Origin: Listeria cossartiae subsp. cayugensis
GTDB taxonomy: Bacteria; Bacillota; Bacilli; Lactobacillales; Listeriaceae
Direction of reading: 5' to 3'
DNA: 64,000 bases
NCBI RefSeq assembly: GCF_014229095.1
Contig: NZ_JAARZC010000005.1
Coordinates: forward strand, 61,103-125,102
Each line of letters starts with the position of its first letter. The stretch's first letter is position 1. Positions 17,624 through 27,242 of this stretch are shown here, in pieces. Under the pieces are notes generated by a model. It was not told where the DNA came from. It did not search any database and worked only from the letters and a program-made list of their open reading frames with translations. A program made the position numbers and the translations under genes.

Positions 17624-18409
17624 ATGGCAACTTTAAAGATTCAAGATTTACATGTTGAAATAGAAGGAAAAGAAATTTTGAAGGGCGTTAACCTGGAAAT
17701 TTCAACTGGCGAAATCCATGCTATCATGGGACCAAACGGAACAGGTAAATCTACGTTGTCCTCAGCTATTATGGGGCATCCAAAATATGAAGTAACACAA
17801 GGAACAATCACGCTTGACGGGGAAGATGTACTCGAAATGGAAGTAGACGAACGCGCTCGTGCTGGTCTTTTCTTAGCGATGCAATATCCAAGTGAAATTA
17901 GTGGTGTTACAAATGCTGAATTCATTCGTGCAGCCATCAACAGCCGTCGCGAAGAAGGTGACGAAATTCCAGTTATGCAATTTATTCGTAAATTAGATGC
18001 AAAAATGGAAATTTTAGATATGGATGAAGAAATGGCAGAACGTTATTTAAATGAAGGATTTTCAGGCGGAGAGAAAAAACGTAATGAAATCTTGCAATTA
18101 TTAATGATTGAGCCAAAATTAGCGATTTTAGATGAAATTGACTCCGGTCTTGATATCGATGCGCTTAAAGTTGTTTCTAAAGGTGTAAATGAAATGCGCG
18201 GCGAAGGCTTTGGCTGCTTAATCATTACCCATTACCAACGTTTACTGAACTACATTACGCCTGACTTTGTTCACGTAATGATGCAAGGTAAAGTAGTGAA
18301 AGAGGGCGGACCTGAGCTTGCGAAACGTTTAGAAGCAGAAGGTTACGACTGGATTAAACAAGAGCTTGGCATCGAACTTGAGGAAGAAGAAGCAGTAGAC
18401 CAACAATAA
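17624..18409 (+). CDS. sufC: Fe-S cluster assembly ATPase SufC
   Basis: A 261-residue ABC-type ATPase of the SUF scaffold complex SufBC2D. Walker A is GPNGTGKST, the signature is GFSGGEKKRNEILQLL (the SufC form) and Walker B is LAILDEIDSGLDIDAL. It uses ATP to reshape the SufB-SufD scaffold during cluster assembly in the cytoplasm. GGGAGGA lies upstream of the ATG. It is the first gene of a sufCDSUB operon that is the main Fe-S machine in Gram-positives. Confidence 0.97.
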   Translation: MATLKIQDLHVEIEGKEILKGVNLEISTGEIHAIMGPNGTGKSTLSSAIMGHPKYEVTQGTITLDGEDVLEMEVDERARAGLFLAMQYPSEISGVTNAEFIRAAINSRREEGDEIPVMQFIRKLDAKMEILDMDEEMAERYLNEGFSGGEKKRNEILQLLMIEPKLAILDEIDSGLDIDALKVVSKGVNEMRGEGFGCLIITHYQRLLNYITPDFVHVMMQGKVVKEGGPELAKRLEAEGYDWIKQELGIELEEEEAVDQQ

Positions 18410-18427
18410 GGAAGTGAGGTTAAAATC

Positions 18428-19729
18428 ATGGCACAAAATATGACAATTAAAGATGATTTTATCCACGCTTTTTCAAGTAATGCGAACGAACCGGATTGGT
18501 TTTTAGAAATCCGTCGCAATGCTTTTAAAGCTTACGGGGAACTGGACTTGCCTTTTGTGGATAAAACAAAAATTACTCGCTGGAATTTCACGAAGTTTGA
18601 GACGTTTATACCTTTTAAAGAGGGCGTAACGAATGAAACTTTACCGGAAAAAGTAGCGAATTTAGTTGATTTAGATAATAAAGAAGCCAATTTTTACGTT
18701 CAAATGGATGAAAGACCTGCGAGACTTCAGTTGCAACAAGAACTAGTTAACCAAGGCGTTATTTTCACAGATATTATTTCAGCTGTGAAAAACCATCCTG
18801 AACTTGTGAAAAAATACTTCATGAAAGATGCAGTACAAGTGAACGAACACAAATTGACTGCTTTTCATGCGGCTTTAGTGAACGGTGGAATTTTCCTTTA
18901 TGTTCCTAAAAATGTTGAAGTGAAAGCACCAATTCAAGCTGTTTTCGTTCAAGACAAAGCGGAATCTCCACTAGTTAACCACGTGTTGCTAGTAGCGGAT
19001 GATAATAGCTCTGTCACTTATGTGGAAAACTATGTAACGGTCGATAACAAGCCTAAAGGAATTGTTAGCATTGTCGAAGAAGTCATCGCTGAGAAAAATG
19101 CGCGCATTACTTTTGGTGGTGTAGACAATCTTGCGAGTGATGTTACGACATATGTGAACCGTCGTGGACACATTGGAACTGATAGCCAAATTGAGTGGGC
19201 ACTTGGCCTAATGAACGATGGTGATACAATTAATGAGAACGTAACAAACCTAATGGGAGATGGTTCTTCTGCTGATGTGAAAACGGTGACTGTTGGTCGT
19301 GGTAAGCAAACGCAAAACGTCACAACACGCGTGACACATTACGGTAAAGCTTCAAACGGTACAATTTTATCTCATGGTGTTATGAAAGAGAGAGCGACAA
19401 CTATTTTTAACGGAATTGGTCACATTAAACATGGCGCTTCTAAGTCAGATGCACAACAAGAGTCACGTGTACTCATGCTTAGTCCTGAAGCGCGCGGCGA
19501 TGCGAATCCAATTTTATTAATTGATGAAAATGACGTAGTAGCAGGACATGCGGCTTCTGTTGGACGCGTTGATCCGTTACAATTATTCTATTTGATGAGT
19601 CGCGGGATTTCTCAAAAAGAAGCAGAAAGACTAGTTATTCATGGCTTCTTAGATCCTGTTGTTCGTCAGTTACCAATCGAAAGCGTAAAAACGATGCTTC
19701 GTGAAGTAATCGAAGGGAAAGTGCGTTAA
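18428..19729 (+). CDS. sufD: Fe-S cluster assembly protein SufD
   Basis: A 433-residue SufD. The right-handed beta-helix core is seen in repeating segments such as NHVLLVADDNSSVTYVENYV and THYGKASNGTILSHGVMKERATTIFNGIGHI, and the C-terminal block [27 protein letters not shown] is shared with SufB. It pairs with SufB on the SufC dimer. It follows sufC by 18 nt with its own GGAAGTGAGG site, and its stop abuts the sufS ATG. Confidence 0.95.
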   Translation: MAQNMTIKDDFIHAFSSNANEPDWFLEIRRNAFKAYGELDLPFVDKTKITRWNFTKFETFIPFKEGVTNETLPEKVANLVDLDNKEANFYVQMDERPARLQLQQELVNQGVIFTDIISAVKNHPELVKKYFMKDAVQVNEHKLTAFHAALVNGGIFLYVPKNVEVKAPIQAVFVQDKAESPLVNHVLLVADDNSSVTYVENYVTVDNKPKGIVSIVEEVIAEKNARITFGGVDNLASDVTTYVNRRGHIGTDSQIEWALGLMNDGDTINENVTNLMGDGSSADVKTVTVGRGKQTQNVTTRVTHYGKASNGTILSHGVMKERATTIFNGIGHIKHGASKSDAQQESRVLMLSPEARGDANPILLIDENDVVAGHAASVGRVDPLQLFYLMSRGISQKEAERLVIHGFLDPVVRQLPIESVKTMLREVIEGKVR

Positions 19730-21396
<1,667 letters not shown>

Positions 21397-21418
21397 GTAG
21401 CGAAAAGGAGGATACGAC

Positions 21419-22813
21419 ATGACTGAAATTCCAGAAATTGGCGAATACCAATATGGATTCCATGACAAAGATACCTCTGTGTTCCGTACAGAACGCGGAT
21501 TAACAGAAAAAGTAGTAAGAGAAATTTCGAATATTAAAGAAGAACCAGAATGGATGCTAGAATTCCGTTTGAAGTCTTTAGAGCAATTTTATAAAATGCC
21601 AATGCCGACTTGGGGTGGCGACCTGTCAGAACTGAAGTTTGAAGACATCACTTACTACGTGAAACCGTCCGAACAAACCGTACGTTCTTGGGATGAAGTT
21701 CCGGAAGAAATTAAGCGTACTTTTGACAAACTGGGTATCCCTGAAGCTGAACAAAAATATTTAGCTGGGGCATCTGCGCAGTATGAATCCGAAGTAGTTT
21801 ATCACAATATGAAGCAAGACCTAGAAGATTTAGGAATTGTCTTCAAAGATACTGATTCCGCGTTAAAAGAAAACGAAGATATTTTCAAAGAATACTTCGC
21901 GAAAGTAATTCCACCAAGCGACAACAAATTCGCAGCATTAAACTCGGCTGTTTGGTCCGGTGGCTCGTTCATCTACGTACCACCAGGCGTCAAAGTCGAT
22001 ACGCCGCTTCAAGCTTATTTCCGCATCAACTCGGAAAACATGGGTCAATTTGAACGGACATTAATTATCGTCGACGAAAATGCCAGCGTAAACTACGTGG
22101 AAGGCTGTACGGCTCCTGTTTATACAACGAATTCTCTTCACTCAGCTGTCGTAGAAATTATTGTAAAACCAGGCGCTTACTGCCGTTACACAACTATCCA
22201 AAACTGGGCAAATAACGTTTATAACCTAGTAACGAAACGTACTTTCTGTGAAGAAAATGCGACAATGGAATGGATTGACGGTAACATTGGTTCGAAATTA
22301 ACAATGAAATACCCAGCAGTACATTTACGAGGCGAAGGAGCACGTGGAACAACGCTTTCTATCGCGATTGCTGGTAAAGGCCAACGTCAAGATGCTGGAG
22401 CGAAAATGATGCACTATGCGCCGAATACGTCCTCTACAATTGTATCGAAGTCGATTTCGAAACAAGGCGGAAACGTAACATACCGCGGAATTGTCCATTT
22501 TGGCCGTAATGCAGACGGCGCACGTTCGAATATCGAATGTGATACGCTAATTATGGATAACCTTTCCACATCTGACACAATCCCATACAACGAAATCCTA
22601 AACAGCAACATCTCATTAGAGCACGAAGCTAAGGTTTCCAAAGTATCCGAGGAACAACTTTTCTATCTAATGAGCCGTGGTTTAAGCGAAGAAGAAGCGA
22701 CAGAAATGATCGTTATGGGCTTCATTGAACCATTCACGAAAGAATTACCAATGGAATATGCCGTTGAGATGAACCGTTTGATTAAGTTTGAAATGGAAGG
22801 CAGTATAGGATAA
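21419..22813 (+). CDS. sufB: Fe-S cluster assembly protein SufB
   Basis: A 464-residue SufB scaffold. Blocks that identify it are the [11 protein letters not shown] start, [23 protein letters not shown], the [11 protein letters not shown] segment with the conserved Cys, the beta-helix repeats through [20 protein letters not shown], and the [26 protein letters not shown] block. It carries the nascent cluster. It is the last gene of the operon and is followed by a strong terminator, after which the accessory island begins. Confidence 0.97.
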   Translation: MTEIPEIGEYQYGFHDKDTSVFRTERGLTEKVVREISNIKEEPEWMLEFRLKSLEQFYKMPMPTWGGDLSELKFEDITYYVKPSEQTVRSWDEVPEEIKRTFDKLGIPEAEQKYLAGASAQYESEVVYHNMKQDLEDLGIVFKDTDSALKENEDIFKEYFAKVIPPSDNKFAALNSAVWSGGSFIYVPPGVKVDTPLQAYFRINSENMGQFERTLIIVDENASVNYVEGCTAPVYTTNSLHSAVVEIIVKPGAYCRYTTIQNWANNVYNLVTKRTFCEENATMEWIDGNIGSKLTMKYPAVHLRGEGARGTTLSIAIAGKGQRQDAGAKMMHYAPNTSSTIVSKSISKQGGNVTYRGIVHFGRNADGARSNIECDTLIMDNLSTSDTIPYNEILNSNISLEHEAKVSKVSEEQLFYLMSRGLSEEEATEMIVMGFIEPFTKELPMEYAVEMNRLIKFEMEGSIG

Positions 22814-22824
22814 ATTTGTTATAG

Positions 22825-22866
22825 AAGCTAAAACCCTTGATATATAAGGGCTTTAGCTTTTTTCTT
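22825..22866 (+). terminator. Terminator of the suf operon
   Basis: AAGCTAAAACCCTT pairs with AAGGGCTTTAGCTTT around a loop of about 8 nt, followed by T-rich sequence. It marks the left border of core genome before the island. Confidence 0.88.
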
Positions 22867-22896
22867 TTACCTTGATATTAGAAATGACCAGCTTTT

Positions 22897-23045
22897 TTAC
22901 TGATTAGCCCTCATATCAGCAAACTCTGGATCAGTTTTCTTAGGTGCGTTGTTTGTAATATGTGCATAGATGTCTAATGTCACTTTACTATTTTCATGTC
23001 CTAATCGTTGTTGAACTGCTTTATCAGTAACTATGGTCAATTGCC
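22897..23045 (-). pseudogene. Tyrosine recombinase (phage-type integrase), C-terminal remnant
   Basis: On the minus strand about 48 codons stay open to a TAA at 22897-22899. They read TDKAVQQRLGHENSKV then TLDIYAHITNN, the box II end of phage integrases: R-L-G-H with the conserved His and, at the usual distance, the catalytic Tyr in L-D-I-Y-A-H. Everything N-terminal (arm-binding and core-binding domains, catalytic Arg) is missing, with unrelated sequence upstream. This is a decayed integrase left from an earlier insertion behind sufB and shows that the site is an integration point. Confidence 0.8.
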
Positions 23046-23084
23046 CCATAAAGGCTATCTAACGACTGGAAATGATGGTACTGC

Positions 23085-23319
23085 AAAAGGATTACCTATT
23101 ATGCTGATGAGACTATTCCATGTGATAGGCAAGCCATATTAGAAGCAATAGAACATCTGAAAGCAATAAAGCAATTAGCATATCTGTTCGGTGGAAGGGG
23201 GAAAGGGATAATACTGGGCTTAGAAGAGCCACTAGAAGCAGAGTACGCTCTTACTCTAATTGATGGACAATCAACTCAAGCTAATCATATTTTTGGCAGA
23301 ATTATACAAGGAATTGAAT
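23085..23319 (+). pseudogene. Possible decayed coding fragment of unknown origin
   Basis: Plus-strand codons from about 23085 to a TGA at 23317-23319 read as plausible protein (RITYYADETIPCDRQAIL, then EHLKAIKQLAYLFGG, then EYALTLIDGQSTQAN), about 75 residues. There is no start codon, and an in-frame stop lies just upstream. Another frame over the first part (HKGYLTTGNDGTAKGLPIML) also looks protein-like, so a frameshifted relic is possible. No family recognised. Confidence 0.3.
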
Positions 23320-23624
23320 GAATAGAGTAGAGAAGCCTCCTCGTTGTTATTTGACAGTACTAAGGGTACCCTTTAATTGAGCTACACGGGCGCACTTGGG
23401 GTACTCTTTTTTGACGTTTGTAAAAGGTTAATAAAAATTTCGAAATATGAAACGAAATCAGAGGGATAATTCTCTATACAAAAGGATTTGTTGGATTCAT
23501 ATATGTAGTGGTTAAAAAATAGCTTTTGGCTAAAAATCCTTAAAAAGTACTACATATTTGTGGGAGTTATTGCAACTGAAAAAGATATACAAATATTTCA
23601 TATAGTATAAAAGAAAACGCTATA
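23320..23624. other. Non-coding spacer upstream of the retron, with palindromes
   Basis: No ORF. It contains a perfect 12-bp palindrome AAGGGTACCCTT near 23365, a possible terminator-like hairpin running into T6 near 23404-23412, and a 9-bp inverted repeat ATATGTAGT (23501-23509) with ACTACATAT (23549-23557) that encloses a small AGC-TTTTG-GCT hairpin. Roles unknown. Confidence 0.4.
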
Positions 23625-23653
23625 TTGATTGTTTTTTACCATTGTGATATTAT
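23625..23653 (+). promoter_or_regulatory. Sigma-A-like promoter of the retron RNA
   Basis: TTGATT at 23625-23630, exactly 17 nt, then TATTAT at 23648-23653. Transcription would start near 23660, some 10-17 nt before the a1 arm of the predicted msr-msd RNA, where a retron promoter is expected. Confidence 0.65.
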
Positions 23654-23670
23654 TAACTTAGAATAATTAC

Positions 23671-23949
23671 CTAGAGTTCCCTGCAAATAAATTTGCTATT
23701 ATACAAAACAATAGCGGTATGAAAAAGCCCCAACATGTTCTATTGACGTCAAAATTTGTTTTGATTGCATGATTATTCATATCTTAACCATAGTATGAGT
23801 ATAGGATGTCACGAATTTGTATTGCATCACTCAGTGAGAAGCAGGGGATTTAATCAAGCTAATAAAAGTTATTAGCTAAGTGAGAGTGAAGCGTTAACGA
23901 GACTGTTTAACTTCTAAATCTATAATTATAACGCAGGGGAGGGTCTTAG
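23671..23949 (+). ncRNA. Predicted retron non-coding RNA (msr-msd)
   Basis: About 280 nt without an ORF, ending 30 nt before the first gene of the retron operon. Terminal inverted repeats act as a1/a2: TTCCCTGC (23677-23684) pairs with GCAGGGGA (23933-23940), extended by CTAGA (23671-23675) with TCT-T-AG (23944-23949). Inside are hairpins GCTATT/AATAGC (23695-23715), TCAAAA/TTTTGA (23749-23764), an 8-bp stem 23774-23781/23794-23801, a nested long stem with TCACTC/GAGTGA (23826-23831/23884-23889) topped by AGCTAATAA/TTATTAGCT (23857-23865/23869-23877), and GAAG-TTAA/TTAA-CTTC (23888-23914). This fits an msr of small stem-loops followed by an msd stem. The branching guanosine and exact msd limits cannot be fixed by eye. 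Confidence 0.65.
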
Positions 23950-23967
23950 TGACCTAAATAATTATAG
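23920..23967 (+). promoter_or_regulatory. Hairpin overlapping the ribosome binding site of the small retron ORF
   Basis: CTATAATTAT (23920-23929) is a perfect 10-bp complement of ATAATTATAG (23958-23967). The right arm covers the first two bases of the AGGAGG (23966-23971) that serves the ATG at 23980. An inner GGTC/GACC hairpin (23942-23954) and the a2 arm lie in the loop, so folding of the msr-msd RNA and translation of the operon may influence each other. Confidence 0.5.
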
Positions 23968-23979
23968 GAGGTAAATGTC

Positions 23980-24261
23980 ATGAGCAAAAACAAGCAAGTG
24001 TCTAAAATTGTTCTGGTTAAACAGTGGCTTAAACAAAGGACATATAAAAATGGAACTTTGAGCTTTTTCAATTGTCTCAAACTTATTGCAAATATTCTAG
24101 GCATCATTGGTGCTTTCAAAGTCGCAATAATGGTTTTAGGATTCGTTCTAGGCGTTCTGTATAAAGTCTTGCCTTTTCTAATTGAAGTGTGCAACTTCTT
24201 AGAAAACTTGGCTTCATCTCTTTCTTATAAAGGAAGGAGATTTTTTTATGGATTTTACTAA
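23980..24261 (+). CDS. Small hydrophobic protein encoded between retron RNA and reverse transcriptase
   Basis: A 93-residue protein of unknown family. A basic N-terminal helix (residues 1-24, seven Lys/Arg) is followed by hydrophobic residues 29-71 with only a few polar breaks, enough for two membrane helices or one plus an amphipathic helix, and a basic-aromatic tail (KGRRFFYGFY). The ATG has an ideal AGGAGG 8 nt upstream. Its last 14 nt overlap the RT start, which indicates translational coupling. In the retrons I know, the RT usually follows the RNA directly, so an interposed small membrane protein is unusual. It could be a second effector, a regulator of the larger membrane protein, or a toxin held by the RT-msDNA complex; all are inference. 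Confidence 0.75.
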   Translation: MSKNKQVSKIVLVKQWLKQRTYKNGTLSFFNCLKLIANILGIIGAFKVAIMVLGFVLGVLYKVLPFLIEVCNFLENLASSLSYKGRRFFYGFY

Positions 24262-25240
24262 ATCAAAGCTTTATGGTGTATCAAATAAAAAATACCTGTC
24301 AGAATTACTGCAGTTGGAGTTGAAAACTTTAAAAAATGTTGATAATTATTATGAAGTGAAGCCATTCTTCAAGGAAGTAAACGGAAAAAACAGAGAGCTG
24401 TACAATCCTTCAGAAGCTCACAAAAGAGCACTCAAAAACATTGTTAAAAAGTTGAGTTATATTGGTTTCCCAAATTATGTATGCGGGGGTATTCCTCTTG
24501 TTGGTTATGTGGACAACGCTAGTAGACATTTGGAGAAAGAATATTTGCTATTGCTAGATATCACAAATTTTTTCCCTAGTACTAAGGATTCTTATGTTTA
24601 TGATTTTTTTCATAATACAATGTCTCAGTCAGAGGATATAGCAAAAATTTTAACTAATTTGACGACTGTAAAAAAAGATGGAGAGCGTTTTTTACCACAA
24701 GGTTTTTCAACAAGTCCTATGCTAAGTTTTCTATCTTATCATCAAATGTATGAAGAGTTAGATAAATTTTCAAAAAGTAATAATTTTACATTCTCTGCTT
24801 ATTATGATGATTTTACATTCTCTTCTGATAAGTTTATTCATACTAATAAGCGTAGGGAAGCAATTGCAATAATAGAAAAATATGGTTTAAAAGTCAACAA
24901 GAAAAAAACAAGATTAACAATTTGTAATCATACACGAATTACTGGCGTAATTATTCATGAGAATACTAAAAAAGCTCCTAAAAAACTTAATAAAAAGATG
25001 TATGATTACTATCGATTGTTGCTTGAAATGGATAAAGCTCCAAGTAATTTTATTCAAGATGAGTTTATTGATACTTGTAATAGACTTCAAGGATGCATAG
25101 CGGCGATACAAGCTATAGAAAAGGAAAGAAATATGGAACATTATAAGAATACATTGCGTTATATAAGGACTAAATTTGATGTTCCTGTAGAAAAGAAAAA
25201 GAAACATTTATACTTTAAAAATATGCAAATAAACAATTAA
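24248..25240 (+). CDS. Retron-type reverse transcriptase
   Basis: A 330-residue stand-alone RT. Motifs in order: NASRH (90-94), the retron-specific NAxxH; motif A LLLLDITNFFPS with D104; motif B PQGFSTSP (150-157); motif C YYDD (185-188) with the catalytic Asp pair; and ITG (231-233), matching the retron V/ITG motif in the region that recognises the cognate RNA. A basic C-terminal thumb follows. No maturase, HNH, protease or Cas domain is present and the length is normal for a retron RT (about 300-400). It would reverse-transcribe the upstream msd RNA into msDNA. AAGGAAGGAG lies before the ATG. The region is AT-rich compared with its neighbours, as expected for acquired DNA. Confidence 0.92.
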   Translation: MDFTKSKLYGVSNKKYLSELLQLELKTLKNVDNYYEVKPFFKEVNGKNRELYNPSEAHKRALKNIVKKLSYIGFPNYVCGGIPLVGYVDNASRHLEKEYLLLLDITNFFPSTKDSYVYDFFHNTMSQSEDIAKILTNLTTVKKDGERFLPQGFSTSPMLSFLSYHQMYEELDKFSKSNNFTFSAYYDDFTFSSDKFIHTNKRREAIAIIEKYGLKVNKKKTRLTICNHTRITGVIIHENTKKAPKKLNKKMYDYYRLLLEMDKAPSNFIQDEFIDTCNRLQGCIAAIQAIEKERNMEHYKNTLRYIRTKFDVPVEKKKKHLYFKNMQINN

Positions 25241-25288
25241 AAGAATGTACTAAGAAATCAAGTTCTTATAATTTTATGGGAGGAATAA

Positions 25289-26596
25289 ATGTCTAAAAAA
25301 TTATTTAAATGGCTAGTAGTTATCATATTTTTCATGTTTTTCCTTTTTTTTATTACGAATGCGCAAACAGTAATAGATGCTATAATATTATTTAATTTGG
25401 ATATAACCTCAGAAAATCTTTTTTTGTTATGTTTAATATTTTTTATAGAAATCTGCGTATTCTTAATAATTTATGATCTTTTGATACTTGAAAGTTATTC
25501 TTTTATCAGTTTTAGAATAGAGAAATTAGGCAGACTTTTAATAACGAAGAAGAATGTTGAGTTAGCTCTGTTTACGATAAGAGTGAACTACAATATAGCG
25601 AGAGTTTTTAAATTTTTAAGATTAGGGTGGCTTAGATATGACAATCCAAATTTAAGCTCGGTATGGGTAGGAATATCAAAATCAACTCTATTTCCAAAAA
25701 TATTCGTTATTATCAGAGCTATGATATGTTTACCCGTAATGTTAGCGATAGTTCTCACGCTATTCACATTAAATATAATCAATTTAGACTGGGTATATAG
25801 TCAGTGGGAATATCTTTTTGGATTTCTAAAAAAAGCTTTCACAATAAAAATTAATTTTGGAGATATTTTTTCTAAATTGCCTGCAGTTGTTGCACTACTA
25901 ACAATAGTACCTGTCTTATTCTTTTTCTATTTTCATAGTCAAAAAAGAGAAGTTCGAAAAATTATTGATAGAAAAAACAATGAGTTATTCGAGATTGTTG
26001 TGATCAAGCATAATGAGCTATCAAAACTTATTTCAAAATCTATTTATACTATTTCTGAAAATTTAGACTATGTAATTAATTGTCAATCATTGATAGTAGA
26101 TTTAATTTTAAACAAAAAGATAAAAAATATGCACGAGCTGAAAGATGGATATTATCTTGCAAATAGAAATGTTGAAGCTTATCTTTTTAAGGAGATACCG
26201 GGAATTCTAAAAATAGCTGAGGTAATTGTAGAACTCACAAGTGAAGAATTAGATTATTTTACGAGACTTTTTTCTATGAAAAAATATGAAATTTGGCATT
26301 TTTATTGGGAATTTGGCAATTGTAAGACCTCTGAAAAACTAAATAGATTATTTCTTACTAAACAAGGGATGAACGAAATGATCTCAGAAGTTAGAGAGTT
26401 AACTTTTGAGATTTCAAAGGAGGAATTGACAACATATGAAAACAAACAACAAGCTATTTTGTCATATAATATCTATGATGCTCTAGAAACTCTATACTCT
26501 CTAAAAAGATATAATGAATCATTAAAGCGATATTTAACTTCTTCAAAGACAGAAAAAACATTAATGAAAACTTTGGCTAAAGAGAAACAAAATTGA
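25289..26596 (+). CDS. Four-helix membrane protein, likely retron effector
   Basis: A 435-residue protein of no family I recognise. Predicted membrane segments are at about 7-24, 45-68, 138-162 and 197-216; the remaining 220 residues form a soluble, mostly helical, Lys/Glu-rich domain starting with HSQKREVRKIIDRKNNELFE. Between TM2 and TM3 lies a cytoplasmic loop of about 70 residues with many basic residues. It starts 48 nt after the RT gene behind GGGAGG and shares its AT-rich composition. By position and build it is the probable membrane-acting effector of the system, comparable in idea to the transmembrane effector of retron Ec48, but longer and with four rather than two membrane segments. 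Confidence 0.8.
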   Translation: MSKKLFKWLVVIIFFMFFLFFITNAQTVIDAIILFNLDITSENLFLLCLIFFIEICVFLIIYDLLILESYSFISFRIEKLGRLLITKKNVELALFTIRVNYNIARVFKFLRLGWLRYDNPNLSSVWVGISKSTLFPKIFVIIRAMICLPVMLAIVLTLFTLNIINLDWVYSQWEYLFGFLKKAFTIKINFGDIFSKLPAVVALLTIVPVLFFFYFHSQKREVRKIIDRKNNELFEIVVIKHNELSKLISKSIYTISENLDYVINCQSLIVDLILNKKIKNMHELKDGYYLANRNVEAYLFKEIPGILKIAEVIVELTSEELDYFTRLFSMKKYEIWHFYWEFGNCKTSEKLNRLFLTKQGMNEMISEVRELTFEISKEELTTYENKQQAILSYNIYDALETLYSLKRYNESLKRYLTSSKTEKTLMKTLAKEKQN

Positions 26597-27011
26597 TATT
26601 AAAGTTTGGCAAGGATAAGAGAAGATTTGTCGGAATTATAACAATGGATTACATAAGTTAATCACTTTAGTACTACTAGTGTTATTCAATGATAAGTACA
26701 TAGATATGTGCTGGCATAGGAATATGTAAATTATAAAATGGAGGATAAAAGTGAATTGTTTTTTTAAAAGCAATATTGATACAGTGATAGTTTGCTTGAC
26801 CACATTTTTTTAGCTGGTCAAAATTCTATCTATTTTATATTTGTTCCCAATAACACATCAAAATTGACCAGATTTTGACCACCCTAATTTGATAATCATT
26901 GATAAATAGTGACTCATTGAACTACTATTAATCACCTTAATTGTCTAGTTTGACAATGAATGACGCTGGTTGAGAATCCTATTCCAGTATGGAAGGCTTG
27001 ATTGATATAAC
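26597..27011. other. Non-coding right flank of the island
   Basis: No ORF of note. The hexamer TGACCA or its complement TGGTCA occurs four times within 85 nt (26797, 26815, 26865, 26876), including a perfect inverted pair TGGTCAAAAT (26815-26824) and ATTTTGACCA (26872-26881). This could act as a terminator-like stem after the retron or as protein-binding sites. The left flank has the 9-mer TGACCAGCT at 22885-22893, whose complement AGCTGGTCA occurs at 26812-26820. Confidence 0.4.
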
Positions 27012-27012
27012 T

Positions 27013-27057
27013 AAAATCCCATTCAACTACAGGTTTGTGGTTGAATGGGATTTTGTT
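27013..27057. terminator. Strong terminator hairpin at the island/core junction
   Basis: A perfect 15-bp stem, AAAATCCCATTCAAC (27013-27027) with GTTGAATGGGATTTT (27040-27054), 12-nt loop. A-rich on the left, T-rich on the right, so it may serve both strands: the island on plus and the small gene at 27084-27242 on minus. Confidence 0.8.
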
Positions 27058-27083
27058 TACATTTAATTTCCGCTGTTTTTCTT

Positions 27084-27242
27084 TCAATTTAAAAAGCCAG
27101 CAATAAAATAAGATAGTATAGAAATAGAAAATCCGCCCATTAAAGATATATCTGATCTACCAAAAGGTTTCCTATCAGTAAAGATTGAACCGATTAAGAG
27201 CGTTCCCAAAAAAGCTGAAGTTATTATAATAAGTCTTTTCAT
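27084..27242 (-). CDS. Small hypothetical membrane protein (52 aa)
   Basis: A 52-residue protein with two hydrophobic segments (residues 3-20 and about 33-50) separated by a charged turn (FTDRKPFGRSDIS). It has a weak Shine-Dalgarno site (AGAAGAAGA) and a strong terminator beyond its end. Nothing recognisable in sequence; a two-helix hairpin membrane protein is the most that can be said. It sits between the island and the core gene at 27378. Confidence 0.5.
   Translation of the reverse strand: MKRLIIITSAFLGTLLIGSIFTDRKPFGRSDISLMGGFSISILSYFIAGFLN

Noticed and set aside
23501..23557. Inverted repeat ATATGTAGT/ACTACATAT as the retron RNA arms
   Set aside because: It lies upstream of the only good promoter and encloses under 40 nt; the a1/a2 pair at 23677/23933 fits much better.
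24248..25240. RT as a group II intron, DGR or Abi-type RT
   Set aside because: No maturase or endonuclease domain and no intron RNA domains seen; no template/variable repeat pair or accessory gene as in a DGR; the retron NAxxH and ITG motifs are present.
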